A DNA stretch of 64,000 bases from the NCBI RefSeq assembly GCF_001636055.1, contig NZ_CP011789.1, positions 5,332,001 through 5,396,000 of the forward strand. The letters are read 5' to 3'. How positions within the stretch are numbered: position 1 is the first letter of the stretch; every line of letters starts with the position of its first letter. Origin of the DNA: Pseudomonas putida (lineage in GTDB: Bacteria; Pseudomonadota; Gammaproteobacteria; Pseudomonadales; Pseudomonadaceae). A model generated the notes under the pieces. The model was not told the DNA's origin, searched no databases, and worked only from the letters and a program-made list of their open reading frames with translations. Below are positions 9,778 through 19,291 of the stretch, piece after piece. The translations under genes and the position numbers were made by a program.

Positions 9778-11631
9778 ATGCTCAAACGCTTCGCCTACCT
9801 GACGTTATGCGCCTGCGCCCCTGCCTACGCGGCACCTTCATTGGATGAGGCGCGCGTGCAGCAGTTGGCCGCCGACCGCTACTGGATCGCACTGGGTCAC
9901 TACGAAACCGCCAAGCTGGGCGGTTGGCGCAGTTATGTGGACGATGACAAATTCTTTCTCGCCGAGGACGGCGCCCATCATCCGGATCGCGAACTGCGGG
10001 CCACGGTCGATGCGCTGTATGCCCCGGCGAGCCTGGGCGACAAACACGCCCAATGCGTCTTTCCGGCGCGCACCCGCTGGCTACGTGAACAACTGCAGCT
10101 CAGCGACCTGCCGACCCCGGACTGCCAGGAATACAGCCGCTGGTACGCCGACGTCGCACCGCACAGCGCGGTGCTGATCTTCCCGGCGGCCTACCTCAAC
10201 AGCCCGTCCTCGATGTTCGGCCATACCCTGCTGCGCATCGACAAAGCCGACACCCGCAGCAACGACACCACGCTGCTCAGCTACGCGATCAACTTCGGCG
10301 CCTATATCGAAGGCAGCGACAACAGCATCCTCTACGCCTGGAAAGGCCTGATGGGCGGCTACCCCGGGCTGTTCGCGATGATGCCGTACCAGGAGAAACT
10401 CTCCGAATACCGCAGCCTGGAGAACCGCGACCTGTGGGAGTACCAGCTGGACCTGACGCCTGAAGAGACCGGGCGCATGGTCGAGCACGTCTGGGAACTC
10501 AAGCAGGTGCAGTTCGACTACTTCTTCTTCGACGAGAACTGCTCCTACCGCCTGCTGGAGCTGCTGCAGGTCGCCCGCCCCGGGCTGGACCTGACCTCGC
10601 AGTTCCCGCTCACCGCCATCCCCACCGACACGGTCAAGGCCGTCAAGCAGTCGGGGCTGGTGTCCGATGTGCGCTACCGGCCATCGCGCGAACGCGAGCT
10701 GCTGGCCCGCGCCGAGCCACTGGACCATCACGAAAAACAGCAGGTATTGGCCGTCAGCGCCGACACCGCGCAATTGCAGAGCCCCGCGTTCACCGCCCTG
10801 CCCCGCGAACGCCAGGCCCTGGTACAAGATGCGGCCTATCGCCTGGAACGCTACCGCGCCACCGGCCAGGAGCGTGACCCCGAACAGGCCAAGCGCAGCT
10901 TCGAGCTGCTGCGGGCAATCAACCGCAACCCGCCGCCACCGCTGCAGATCGAACGCCCCGGCCTGCCTGAGGACGGTCACCAGTCGCGGACCTGGCAGTT
11001 GGGTGTCGGCACCCGCGAAGACCGCGCCTTCGCCGAGTATGGCTTGCGCATGGCCTACCACGACCTCAACGACAACGCCTACGGCTTCCCGCTCGGTGCA
11101 CAGATCGAGATCCTCCAGCTCAAGCTGCGCCAGTACGAGGGCAACGACTGGCAGGTGCAACGCCTCGACCTGGCCACCATCCGCTCACTGACCCCGCGCA
11201 ACGAGCTGCTCAAACCCTGGTCGTGGCAGGTGGCCGGCGGCCTCGAGCGGGTGCCGGGCAAGCATGACGACGAGGTGTTGGTCAGCCACGTCAACGGTGG
11301 CGGCGGTGGCACCTGGCAGCTCGCCGACGGCCTGCTGGGCTTCGCCCTCGGTACGGTGCGGGTCGAACACCACAACGACTTCGCCGAGTTCATCTCGCCG
11401 GCAGCCGGTTTCAATGGCGGCCTGCTGTGGCGCAACGGGCTGGGCAACATGACCCTGGAGGCGAAAGGCGATTACTTCACCAATGGCGAAGTGCGGCGCA
11501 GCCTGAGCCTGAACCAGCAGTGGGAGATTTCGCAGAACCTGGGCCTGCGGTTGAGCGCCAAGCGCGAGTTCAGCCACCTGGCCACCGCGCAGAACGAGGT
11601 GATGCTCGAATTGAAGTGGTATCAGTACTGA
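9778..11631 (+). CDS. DUF4105 domain exported protein
   Basis: The 617-residue protein begins with a signal peptide (MLKRFAYLTLCACAPAYAAPS). The DUF4105 core follows, with CVFPARTRWL, FPAAYLNSPSSMFGHTLLRID and FFDENCSYRLLELL. These cysteine/histidine-containing motifs resemble papain-like lipid or peptide hydrolases, but activity is not proven. The C-terminal third is rich in alternating short strands and ends with WYQY, suggesting an outer-membrane or beta-rich domain. An in-frame TTG at 9769 would add three residues; the ATG at 9778 fits the signal peptide better. It sits directly after the DUF3015 terminator. Confidence 0.9.
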   Translation: MLKRFAYLTLCACAPAYAAPSLDEARVQQLAADRYWIALGHYETAKLGGWRSYVDDDKFFLAEDGAHHPDRELRATVDALYAPASLGDKHAQCVFPARTRWLREQLQLSDLPTPDCQEYSRWYADVAPHSAVLIFPAAYLNSPSSMFGHTLLRIDKADTRSNDTTLLSYAINFGAYIEGSDNSILYAWKGLMGGYPGLFAMMPYQEKLSEYRSLENRDLWEYQLDLTPEETGRMVEHVWELKQVQFDYFFFDENCSYRLLELLQVARPGLDLTSQFPLTAIPTDTVKAVKQSGLVSDVRYRPSRERELLARAEPLDHHEKQQVLAVSADTAQLQSPAFTALPRERQALVQDAAYRLERYRATGQERDPEQAKRSFELLRAINRNPPPPLQIERPGLPEDGHQSRTWQLGVGTREDRAFAEYGLRMAYHDLNDNAYGFPLGAQIEILQLKLRQYEGNDWQVQRLDLATIRSLTPRNELLKPWSWQVAGGLERVPGKHDDEVLVSHVNGGGGGTWQLADGLLGFALGTVRVEHHNDFAEFISPAAGFNGGLLWRNGLGNMTLEAKGDYFTNGEVRRSLSLNQQWEISQNLGLRLSAKREFSHLATAQNEVMLELKWYQY

Positions 11632-11741
11632 TACCACTCACAGGGATTCGCATCATGACGTGCAATCCTTCGACGGCGTTTTGACATCGCCACGACAATC
11701 CGCGACCTAGACTTCCCCTATCACCCGGAGGTCCAGAGTCT

Positions 11742-12098
11742 ATGTTGCGGTACGTGTTTGCCCTGTGGATAACCCTGCTGCTGGTCGGCTGCCAGTCCAC
11801 CCACGAGCAGATGCTCGACCAGGGCTATCCACCGGCCTATGCCGATGGATTCCAGGACGGCTGCAGCAGCGGCCGCCAGGCAGCGGGGTTGATGGTCGGT
11901 GATTTTCGCAAGGACGTGCCGCGCTACCTGCACGACCGCCGCTACGAAAGCGGTTGGGACGACGGCTTTCGCCAGTGCCATGCCATGCAGAACAGCGAAG
12001 ACACGCGCCAGTACCGAGAGCGCTACTGGGACGAGCGTGACCGCGACTGGCAACAGGAAAAAGACCGCGGTGCCGCGCGCGCCTATCGCCACAATTAG
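11742..12098 (+). CDS. Small putative lipoprotein
   Basis: The 118-residue protein has a lipoprotein signal: MLRYVFALWITLLLVGCQS, with lipobox LLVGC and lipidated Cys17. The mature part has two similar segments, YADGFQDGCSSGR and YESGWDDGFRQCH, and ends in a charged stretch (YRERYWDERDRDWQQEKDRG). The paired GF/GW-D-G-C motifs may form a small repeat. No function is known. AGG at 11729-11731 lies about ten bases before the start. Codon use is like its neighbours. Confidence 0.82.
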   Translation: MLRYVFALWITLLLVGCQSTHEQMLDQGYPPAYADGFQDGCSSGRQAAGLMVGDFRKDVPRYLHDRRYESGWDDGFRQCHAMQNSEDTRQYRERYWDERDRDWQQEKDRGAARAYRHN

Positions 12099-12166
12099 GT
12101 CGCAGCCAGACATTCAGGGAAACCCGACAGCCCTCACCATGGTCTCCAGAAACAAGGAGGCCGTTC

Positions 12167-12664
12167 ATGAGCCGAGCATTCGTCAACGAAGACCAGGCCG
12201 CCGCCCAGGCCAGCCAGCCGGTGGAGCGACGGGTCAGCGACCAGCCCAACTACGTCACCGCCAGCGGGCTTGCACAGTTGCAGCAACGCGTGGCGGCGCT
12301 CATTGCCCTGCACAGCGATCTGCAAGCCCAGGGTGAGCATGCCGACAAACAGCGCCTGGCCGATACCGAGCGCGACCTGCGCTATTTCCGGGCACGCGTA
12401 CAAAGCGCCCAGGTGGTGCCACCTGCAACCTCGCAGGACAAGGTGCAGATCGGTAGCCGGGTGAGATTCGTCGATGAGCAGGATGAGGAGCACAGGGTGC
12501 AGTTGGTCGGGGAAGACCAGGCCGATGCAGCGCGGGGGCTGATCAACTGGGGCTCACCGCTGGGGCGGGCGCTGCTTGGCGCGGGGCCTGGGGATGAAGT
12601 GGTATGGCGGCGGCCTGCGGGGGATCTGTCCATCGAGGTGGTCGAGATCCTGGGAGAAGGTTAG
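12167..12664 (+). CDS. GreA/GreB-family transcription elongation factor-like protein
   Basis: The 165-residue protein resembles GreA/GreB. A helical N-terminal part (LAQLQQRVAALIALHSDLQ) is followed by the C-terminal FKBP-like fold with IGSRVRFVDEQDEEHRVQLVGEDQADAARG and INWGSPLGRALLGAGPGDEVVW. The acidic tip of the canonical Gre coiled coil, which drives RNA cleavage, is not obvious, so it may bind RNA polymerase in a different way. AAGGAGG at 12153-12159 lies well placed before the ATG. It is not one of the two standard Gre proteins by length or N-terminus. Confidence 0.82.
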   Translation: MSRAFVNEDQAAAQASQPVERRVSDQPNYVTASGLAQLQQRVAALIALHSDLQAQGEHADKQRLADTERDLRYFRARVQSAQVVPPATSQDKVQIGSRVRFVDEQDEEHRVQLVGEDQADAARGLINWGSPLGRALLGAGPGDEVVWRRPAGDLSIEVVEILGEG

Positions 12665-12787
12665 GGGCTGCTGCGCAGCCCAAGCGCGATTCCTGTAGGA
12701 ACAACTGTCTTGCTCAAAATCTAAAGGCCAGCCCAATCTCTGTGGGAGCGGGCTTGTCCCGCGATTGGGCCGCAAAGCGGCCCCGAC
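12665..12787. repeat. Hairpins and REP unit between convergent genes
   Basis: GGGGCTG-CTG-CGCAGCCC follows the Gre-like gene. Next is a copy of the REP-linked spacer ACTGTCTTGCTCAAAATCTA, then a REP (GTGGGAGCGGGCTTGTCCCGC), then GGGCCGC-AAA-GCGGCCC. The last hairpin may end gdhA transcription from the other strand. Confidence 0.7.
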
Positions 12788-12796
12788 GATCTCGAA

Positions 12797-14185
<1,389 letters not shown>

Positions 14186-14253
14186 CTATCAAGAAGCAAT
14201 CGCACTGGAACAGGGCAAAATGTCGTTTTTCTGAATTTTTTTGGTGCGTTTTA

Positions 14254-14272
14254 TATAAATGTATACAAATTG
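14254..14272. promoter_or_regulatory. AT-rich gdhA upstream region with a TGTATACA palindrome
   Basis: TATAAATGTATACAAATTG lies 110-125 bases before the gdhA start. TGTATACA (14260-14267) is a perfect palindrome similar to the core bound by FadR-type GntR regulators. No regulator can be assigned. Confidence 0.35.
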
Positions 14273-14285
14273 TCACCGAGGTGTG

Positions 14286-14361
14286 GCATTCGCGGGCAAG
14301 CCCGCTCCCACAGGGAAGCTTGCAGTTCCAAGCCCTTGCAGGAGCGGGTTTGCCCGCGAAT
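14286..14361. repeat. Inverted pair of REP sequences
   Basis: CGCGGGCAAGCCCGCTCCCAC faces GGAGCGGGTTTGCCCGCG across a short spacer between ettA and gdhA. Confidence 0.8.
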
Positions 14362-14390
14362 GGAGCCACCACCGCTCCCAGCCAGGCACA

Positions 14391-14415
14391 AAAATGGGGC
14401 CCCTGAGGGCCCCAT
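14391..14415 (-). terminator. Rho-independent terminator after ettA
   Basis: On the minus strand GGGGCCC-TCA-GGGGCCCC is followed by ATTTTTG, about 20 bases past the ettA stop. Confidence 0.8.
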
Positions 14416-14436
14416 CCTTGTGCAACTGAAACCGGC

Positions 14437-16104
14437 TTACTGCGCCAGCTTCTTGTGCCGTACCCGGTGCGGCTGGGCAGCGGCGTCGCCCAGGCGCTTC
14501 TTGCGATCGGCTTCGTACTCGGTGTAGTTGCCCTCGAAGAACACCACGTTCGAGTCATCCTCGTAGGCCAGGATGTGGGTCGCCACACGGTCCAGGAACC
14601 AACGGTCGTGGGAAATCACGATGGCGGCGCCCGGGAAGTCCAGCAGGGCTTCCTCCAGCGAACGCAGGGTCTCGACGTCGAGGTCGTTGGACGGTTCGTC
14701 GAGCAGCAGGACGTTGCCGCCCTCTTTCAAGGTCAGCGCCAGGTGCAGACGGCCACGCTCACCACCGGAGAGATCCTTGACGAACTTCTGCTGGTCGCCG
14801 CCCTTGAAGTTGAAGCGGCCCACGTAGGTACGCGACGGGATCTCGTAGTTGCCGATACGAATCTGGTCGGAACCGTCGGAGATCTGCTGGAACACGGTCT
14901 TGCTGCCGTCCAGGTCCTCGCGGCTCTGGTCGACGCAGGCCAGTTGCACGGTTTCACCGATCTCGATGCTGCCCGAGTCCGGCTGCTCCTTGCCCATCAG
15001 CATGCGGAACAGGGTCGACTTACCGGCACCGTTACCACCGATAACGCCGACGATGGCGCCTTTTGGCATGGAGAACGACAGGTTGTCGATCAGCACGCGA
15101 TCGCCATAGCCCTTGGAGACATTCTTGAACTCGATGACCTTGTCGCCCAGACGCGGACCTGCCGGGATGTAGATCTCGTTGGTCTCGCTGCGCTTCTGGA
15201 ATTCCTGCGATTGCATCTCTTCGAAACGCTGCAGACGGGCCTTGGACTTGGACTGGCGAGCCTTGGCGCCTTTGCGCACCCACTCCAGTTCCTCTTTCAT
15301 GGCCTTCTCGTGGGCGCTTTGCTGCTTGGATTCCTGCGCCAGACGCTCCGACTTGGCTTCCAGCCAACCCGAGTAGTTGCCTTCGTACGGGATGCCCGCG
15401 CCGCGGTCCAATTCCAGGATCCAGCCGGCGACGTTGTCGAGGAAGTAACGGTCGTGGGTAATGGCCACCACGGTGCCAGGGAAGTCGTGCAGGAAGCGCT
15501 CCAGCCAGGCCACCGAGTCGGCGTCCAGGTGGTTGGTCGGTTCGTCCAGCAGCAGCATGTCGGGGGCCGACAGCAGCAGGCGGCACAGGGCCACACGACG
15601 CTTCTCGCCACCGGACAAGTGTTCGATCTTCGCATCCCAGGCCGGCAGGCGCAGGGCATCGGCGGCGACGTCCAGCTGACGCTCCAGGTTGTGACCGTCG
15701 GCGGCCTGCAGGATGGCTTCGAGCTTGGCCTGCTCGGCGGCCAGCTTGTCGAAGTCGGCATCCGGGTCGGCGTAAGCCGCGTAGACTTCGTCCAGGCGCG
15801 CCTGGGCATCCTTGATCACGCTGACCGCTTCCTCGACCACTTCGCGCACGGTCTTGCTCGCGTCCAGCTGGGGCTCCTGCGGCAGGTAGCCGACATTGAT
15901 GTCGGGCATCGGACGGGCTTCGCCATCGAATTCCTTGTCGACACCCGCCATGATCCGCAGCAGCGTGGACTTACCGGCGCCGTTCAGGCCCAGTACGCCG
16001 ATCTTGGCGCCGGGGAAGAACGACAGGGAGATGTTCTTGAGAATTTCCCGCTTCGGCGGCACGACCTTGCTCAGCCGATGCATGGTGTAGACGTATTGAG
16101 CCAT
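14437..16104 (-). CDS. ettA: Energy-dependent translational throttle protein EttA (ABC-F)
   Basis: The 555-residue soluble ABC-F ATPase binds the ribosomal E site and gates the first peptide bonds according to ATP/ADP level. Two ATP-binding cassettes are present, each with Walker A ([18 protein letters not shown]), signature ([22 protein letters not shown]) and Walker B ([22 protein letters not shown]). The charged linker between them contains the arm typical of ABC-F proteins. The start at 16104 gives the family N-terminus [13 protein letters not shown] and has AAGAGGT upstream. The frame continues 13 codons further without support. Confidence 0.97.
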   Translation of the reverse strand: MAQYVYTMHRLSKVVPPKREILKNISLSFFPGAKIGVLGLNGAGKSTLLRIMAGVDKEFDGEARPMPDINVGYLPQEPQLDASKTVREVVEEAVSVIKDAQARLDEVYAAYADPDADFDKLAAEQAKLEAILQAADGHNLERQLDVAADALRLPAWDAKIEHLSGGEKRRVALCRLLLSAPDMLLLDEPTNHLDADSVAWLERFLHDFPGTVVAITHDRYFLDNVAGWILELDRGAGIPYEGNYSGWLEAKSERLAQESKQQSAHEKAMKEELEWVRKGAKARQSKSKARLQRFEEMQSQEFQKRSETNEIYIPAGPRLGDKVIEFKNVSKGYGDRVLIDNLSFSMPKGAIVGVIGGNGAGKSTLFRMLMGKEQPDSGSIEIGETVQLACVDQSREDLDGSKTVFQQISDGSDQIRIGNYEIPSRTYVGRFNFKGGDQQKFVKDLSGGERGRLHLALTLKEGGNVLLLDEPSNDLDVETLRSLEEALLDFPGAAIVISHDRWFLDRVATHILAYEDDSNVVFFEGNYTEYEADRKKRLGDAAAQPHRVRHKKLAQ

Positions 16105-16490
16105 TCTGTGGACCTCTTGCACAAACGTGAATAAAACTGACAACTACCTGGCCAGCTTTGCAAAATGGGCCATTGTCGAGCTTTAAGGGCGTTCAGCGCA
16201 AATTCGCTTGCTGGGTACGATGTGCCTGTCTGAAAAGAGGTCTCATGTCGCTGGCGGCCAAACGCCCGCGGCAGCGCTTGCGGGGCGGGCCACCTAGGGT
16301 TGCGGTCGGAGAGAGTGCCACTGCGCAAGCCTGCCGCTCAATTCTCAAGGAAGAAGTGGCCATGGTTGAATAGCTGAAGGACCATTCGCCAGAGGTGAAC
16401 CGCGCGTTCCCGGCCCGATCGCCCCTCCAGACACCGAAGCCAAGCGTTGACCAGCGCCCCGCGCCGAATCAGCTCCGGCGCGGGGTGTTC
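16105..16490. other. Intergenic region between ettA and the manganese catalase gene
   Basis: This 386-base stretch holds the ettA promoter side, a possible 42-codon frame (16245-16373) and, at 16459-16488, the hairpin CCCCGCGCCG/CGGCGCGGGG. The hairpin lies immediately after the catalase stop codon and probably ends that transcript. I see nothing else. Confidence 0.6.
16245..16373 (+). CDS. Possible small basic ORF
   Basis: A 42-codon frame starts MSLAAKRPRQRLRGG after a good ribosome site (AAGAGGT, five bases before ATG) and ends IL KEEVAMVE. It is arginine-rich and has no recognised domain. Support is only the ribosome site and the otherwise empty gap, so it may not be translated. Confidence 0.3.
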   Translation: MSLAAKRPRQRLRGGPPRVAVGESATAQACRSILKEEVAMVE

Positions 16491-17366
16491 TCATTGCTGT
16501 CCATTGTTGACCTTGCCGAGCTCCGCCCCGGTCAAAGGTTGCGCCTCTGGATTCGACTGAGTACGGAGTTTCATTGCCTCGACAACCTGCGCACTGGTTT
16601 CGTCGAGCTGGACACTGGCCGATCCATCGCCGCCGTCCACTGCAGGCTGGGGCTCGTCGACGTAGACCCAGTCTTGTCCCTCGTTCCACGCCCCGCGCAT
16701 TTCACCGCCTTTGGACAGATTGAAGTAGGTGCGATTGAGTTCAGGGTCTCCTGGCAGCTTGCCTTGTGGAAAGTTTGGCTGGATGGCGTGCAACGCCTTT
16801 TCGAACGACTTCTGGTGGGCGATCTCGCGACTCATCAGAAAACCCAGCGCATCTTTGATGCCAGGATCATCGGTGACGTTGATCAGCCGTTCGTAGACAA
16901 TCTTGGCGCGAGCCTCGGCGGCAATGTTCGAACGCAGGTCGGCAGTCGGTTCGCCAATGGTATCGATGTAGGCTGCGCTCCAGGGTACGCCGGCGGAATT
17001 CACCAGCGGCGCCCCAGCCCCATACAACAGGCTTGTGATATGGGAGTCGTTGCCGGCGCCGGTCAGCGAGCGGTAAAGCTCGCCCTCGCTCTCTATGCCT
17101 TCGGCCAGGTTGCCCTTGGCCCCCTTGTTGAGCATCACCACGATCGAACCGATGATCTCCAGGTGGCTGAGTTCTTCGGTCGCAATGTCATAGAGCATAT
17201 CCTTGCGTCCTGGATCGTCCTCACTGACAGCCTGGGTGAAATAGCGCATGGCTGCAGCCAGCTCACCCTGTGGACCTCCGAACTGTTCCAAGAGCAAATT
17301 GGCAAGGCCGGGATTGGGTTGCGCCACGCGCACGGTGTACTGCAATCGTTTGTTGTGCATGAACAT
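16491..17366 (-). CDS. Manganese catalase family protein
   Basis: The 291-residue protein belongs to the non-heme dimanganese catalase/CotJC family, which degrades hydrogen peroxide. The four-helix-bundle metal ligands are visible as Glu in GELAAAMRYF, Glu/His in ATEELSHLEIIG, Glu in IAAEARAKIVYE and His in SREIAHQKSFE. The start at 17366 (MFMHNKRLQYTVRV) is chosen because GAGGA lies seven bases before it; the ATG two codons later is possible. It lies downstream of the KGG-repeat stress protein, and such pairs are common in general-stress regulons. Confidence 0.9.
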   Translation of the reverse strand: MFMHNKRLQYTVRVAQPNPGLANLLLEQFGGPQGELAAAMRYFTQAVSEDDPGRKDMLYDIATEELSHLEIIGSIVVMLNKGAKGNLAEGIESEGELYRSLTGAGNDSHITSLLYGAGAPLVNSAGVPWSAAYIDTIGEPTADLRSNIAAEARAKIVYERLINVTDDPGIKDALGFLMSREIAHQKSFEKALHAIQPNFPQGKLPGDPELNRTYFNLSKGGEMRGAWNEGQDWVYVDEPQPAVDGGDGSASVQLDETSAQVVEAMKLRTQSNPEAQPLTGAELGKVNNGQQ

Positions 17367-17387
17367 AAGCGGGTCCTCATCAACGCA

Positions 17388-17410
17388 TAAGGGCAGCTCG
17401 GCTGCCCTTG
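17388..17410. terminator. Hairpin between the KGG-repeat and catalase genes
   Basis: AAGGGCAGC-TCG-GCTGCCCTT lies in the 60-base gap between two minus-strand genes. With no T-run on that strand it may only attenuate transcription. Confidence 0.5.
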
Positions 17411-17426
17411 CGCTTTTCACGGATGA

Positions 17427-17780
17427 CTAGCGGTTGTCGTCACTCTTGCGACCGCCGCCGTGGCTATGCTGTCCACCGACACGCCCCGCTTCGGAGGCTT
17501 TCTCACGATCATTGGCGAAGTTGCCGCCCGACACCTGGCCTCCCTTATGGCCAGCTTCGGAGGCACGCTCAGGATCGTTCTTGAAGTTGCCACCGGATGC
17601 TTGACCACCTTTGTGACCTGCTTCCGAAGCGCGTTCCGGATCGTTTTTGAAGTTACCCCCAGACACCTGGCCGCCTTTGTGTCCCGCTTCGGAGGCTTTT
17701 TCGCGATCGTTGGCGAAATTGCCCGGATTGGTGTTGGCATTACCACCCTGATTGCCACGATTGTCTTGATTGTTAGCCAT
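17427..17780 (-). CDS. KGG-repeat general stress protein
   Basis: The 117-residue, very hydrophilic protein is built of four near-identical units around NDxExASEAGHKGGQxSGGNF, the stress-induced (Con-10/YciG, KGG) repeat. It is glycine- and asparagine-rich and probably intrinsically disordered, as expected of desiccation or general stress proteins. Its role is inferred from the family. The ATG at 17780 gives MANNQDNRGNQGG; the frame extends three codons upstream. The tandem DNA repeats make it prone to length variation. It is followed by the manganese catalase gene. Confidence 0.9.
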   Translation of the reverse strand: MANNQDNRGNQGGNANTNPGNFANDREKASEAGHKGGQVSGGNFKNDPERASEAGHKGGQASGGNFKNDPERASEAGHKGGQVSGGNFANDREKASEAGRVGGQHSHGGGRKSDDNR

Positions 17781-18140
17781 GATTGACACCTCATGTCGTT
17801 AGTTACACAGAACGGTCTGTGTAAATGAGTGACCGGGGGCAAGCGGCTCATCGTGCAAAAGATTTTGAATGCGGGGACGAAAGGCTCTAATGAACTTGAG
17901 TCTTTAATCTTGTAGACACAAACCTGGCGAGCGGGCATATCAGCCACGCTTATCAACGGCCCGAAAGTCTTGTCCAATGACAATCAGGAATGGGTTTGGA
18001 TTTATGGATTGACGACAACTTAGGTGTACAAACAAGGACTATTTGTACACGTCTGCCGACTGTCCGATGGTGCCGTTTGAATTGGACGGAATACGCACAG
18101 GAAGTGATCTACCGCTGACAACAATGCAGAGGGTAGGCAG
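17781..18140. other. Divergent intergenic region with TGTACA inverted repeat
   Basis: This stretch separates the minus-strand KGG gene from the plus-strand gene at 18141. It carries GTGTACAAA (18024-18032) and its exact inverse TTTGTACAC (18042-18050) nine bases apart, about 90 bases before the plus-strand start. The rest shows no clear signal. Confidence 0.55.
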
Positions 18141-18440
18141 ATGAAAAAAAGAGGTAAAACCTATCGACAGTGGTACGACCCGATCCTGCACCACCAAATC
18201 CATGAGGAGACGCTGGACACCGGCGCCTGCCTTGAAGTGCAGGCACGCTTGTCACGTACGGGGGCGACACAGTTGTTCATCGGTGTCTATCGCGCCGATG
18301 GCTCGGCGTTATACGAACAAGCCTATGTCCAACGCCCGGGCGAAAACATGAGCCGGGCGTTGGTATGGGGCGTCGGGTATGCCAGGCGCATCGCGATCGA
18401 GGGCCAGGCGTTCAATGACGAACGGGTAACAGATCGATAG
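18141..18440 (+). CDS. Conserved hypothetical protein
   Basis: The 99-residue protein starts MKKRGKTYRQWYDPILHHQ, with an AGAGGGTAGG ribosome site in front. It is soluble, with a basic N-terminus and the segment RADGSALYEQAYVQRPGENMSRALVWGVGYARRIA. The RADG..L..E pattern and length suggest a compact alpha/beta fold, but I recognise no family. The TGTACA inverted repeat upstream may be its operator. It runs towards, and is convergent with, the minus-strand gene at 18527. Confidence 0.72.
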   Translation: MKKRGKTYRQWYDPILHHQIHEETLDTGACLEVQARLSRTGATQLFIGVYRADGSALYEQAYVQRPGENMSRALVWGVGYARRIAIEGQAFNDERVTDR

Positions 18441-18526
18441 GCCTGGCCCCGAACACCGGCTTGGCGGGTGCCAGACAGCGCAGGGGCTTTTTCGCAGGCA
18501 AGCCTCGCCACCACAAGCAGCGTGGG

Positions 18527-18994
18527 TCAGACGTGGCGTTGCTTGCCCATGCCGCGCGGCAGGCGAGACTGCCCGCTCTGTTCGGCCAGGCGCGCGGCCC
18601 AGGCAGCCTTGGTGCTGAAACCGCCGGCACGGGCAGGGGTCTGGACGGACCTGCTCGCCGACTTGTTCACAACCTTGGCAGCGGGCTCCAAATCGGCCGT
18701 GACGACCGCCGCCGCGACAGGCTCGACCGCAACCTTGGCCGACTTGCGCAGCTCGGCCAGCGAGGGTGTCTTGCGCTGCGCAGCCGCGGCGTCGGGCTTG
18801 GTGAACGAGCGCTGGCAGGACTTGCAGGATACGTCGTCGGCCACGGCAGTGCTGACCAGGGTCTGACTGCTGCGCCCACAGGCGGAATCGAGGCCATTGG
18901 TGGAATAGTGAGTAACCAAACCGTACTTCTCCGATGCATTGACTATGAAACGGCCGGCATTCTCGCACAGGTGGAAGCGGGTTGCCGAATGCAC
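18527..18994 (-). CDS. Hypothetical protein with CxxC motif, start uncertain
   Basis: The coherent part of this frame reads HSATRFHLCENAGRFIVNAS, later DSACGRSS and VSCKSCQRSF, then an alanine-rich tail ending RGMGKQRHV. It carries one CxxC pair that could bind metal or form a disulfide. Function is unknown. No good ATG exists: a GTG at 18994 is offered, but the protein-like frame continues to about 19040. There it runs into the inverted-repeat element at 19070-19175, which may have displaced the original start. Confidence 0.6.
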   Translation of the reverse strand: MHSATRFHLCENAGRFIVNASEKYGLVTHYSTNGLDSACGRSSQTLVSTAVADDVSCKSCQRSFTKPDAAAAQRKTPSLAELRKSAKVAVEPVAAAVVTADLEPAAKVVNKSASRSVQTPARAGGFSTKAAWAARLAEQSGQSRLPRGMGKQRHV

Positions 18995-19069
18995 GGTCAG
19001 CGTTGGATCGGCGACATATGGACTGGCACTTTGCCATAATCCAAGGCATGCTAGGGTCAGTCTGAAAAT

Positions 19070-19175
19070 GTGTCTGCGCGAAGGCCAGACAAGGCGAAAC
19101 GGAGCGAGCAAGCCCAGTGTACTGAAGTACATGCGCATTGCTCGCTCCGTTTCAACGCAGTATGGGCGAGTGCAG
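19070..19175. repeat. Large nested inverted-repeat element
   Basis: GAAACGGAGCGAGCAA (19096-19111) and its exact inverse (19138-19153) form 16-base arms. Inside them TGTACT-GA-AGTACA makes a second stem, and outside GTGTCTGC pairs imperfectly with GCAGATAC. It lies between divergent genes and looks like a dispersed repeat or a structured RNA. Confidence 0.7.
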
Positions 19176-19291
19176 ATACATATGAGGTTGAACCTAGCCG
19201 CTTTCGTATGTCCGGCCTTATAGTGCGCCACGGCGGCATGCCGCGTGCATGATCTCCCCTGCCTTCGCCAGCCCAATCGCAGGACCAACGC

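Noticed and set aside
14455..16134. 559-codon plus-strand frame opposite ettA
   Set aside because: Antisense shadow. The minus strand carries all ABC-F motifs.
18025..18049. Assigning the TGTACA repeat to a LitR/PplR light operator
   Set aside because: Spacing between the two TGTACA units is 13, not the 12 I recall for that site, and the second is also an inverted repeat. It is kept only as a finding, not as an annotated operator.
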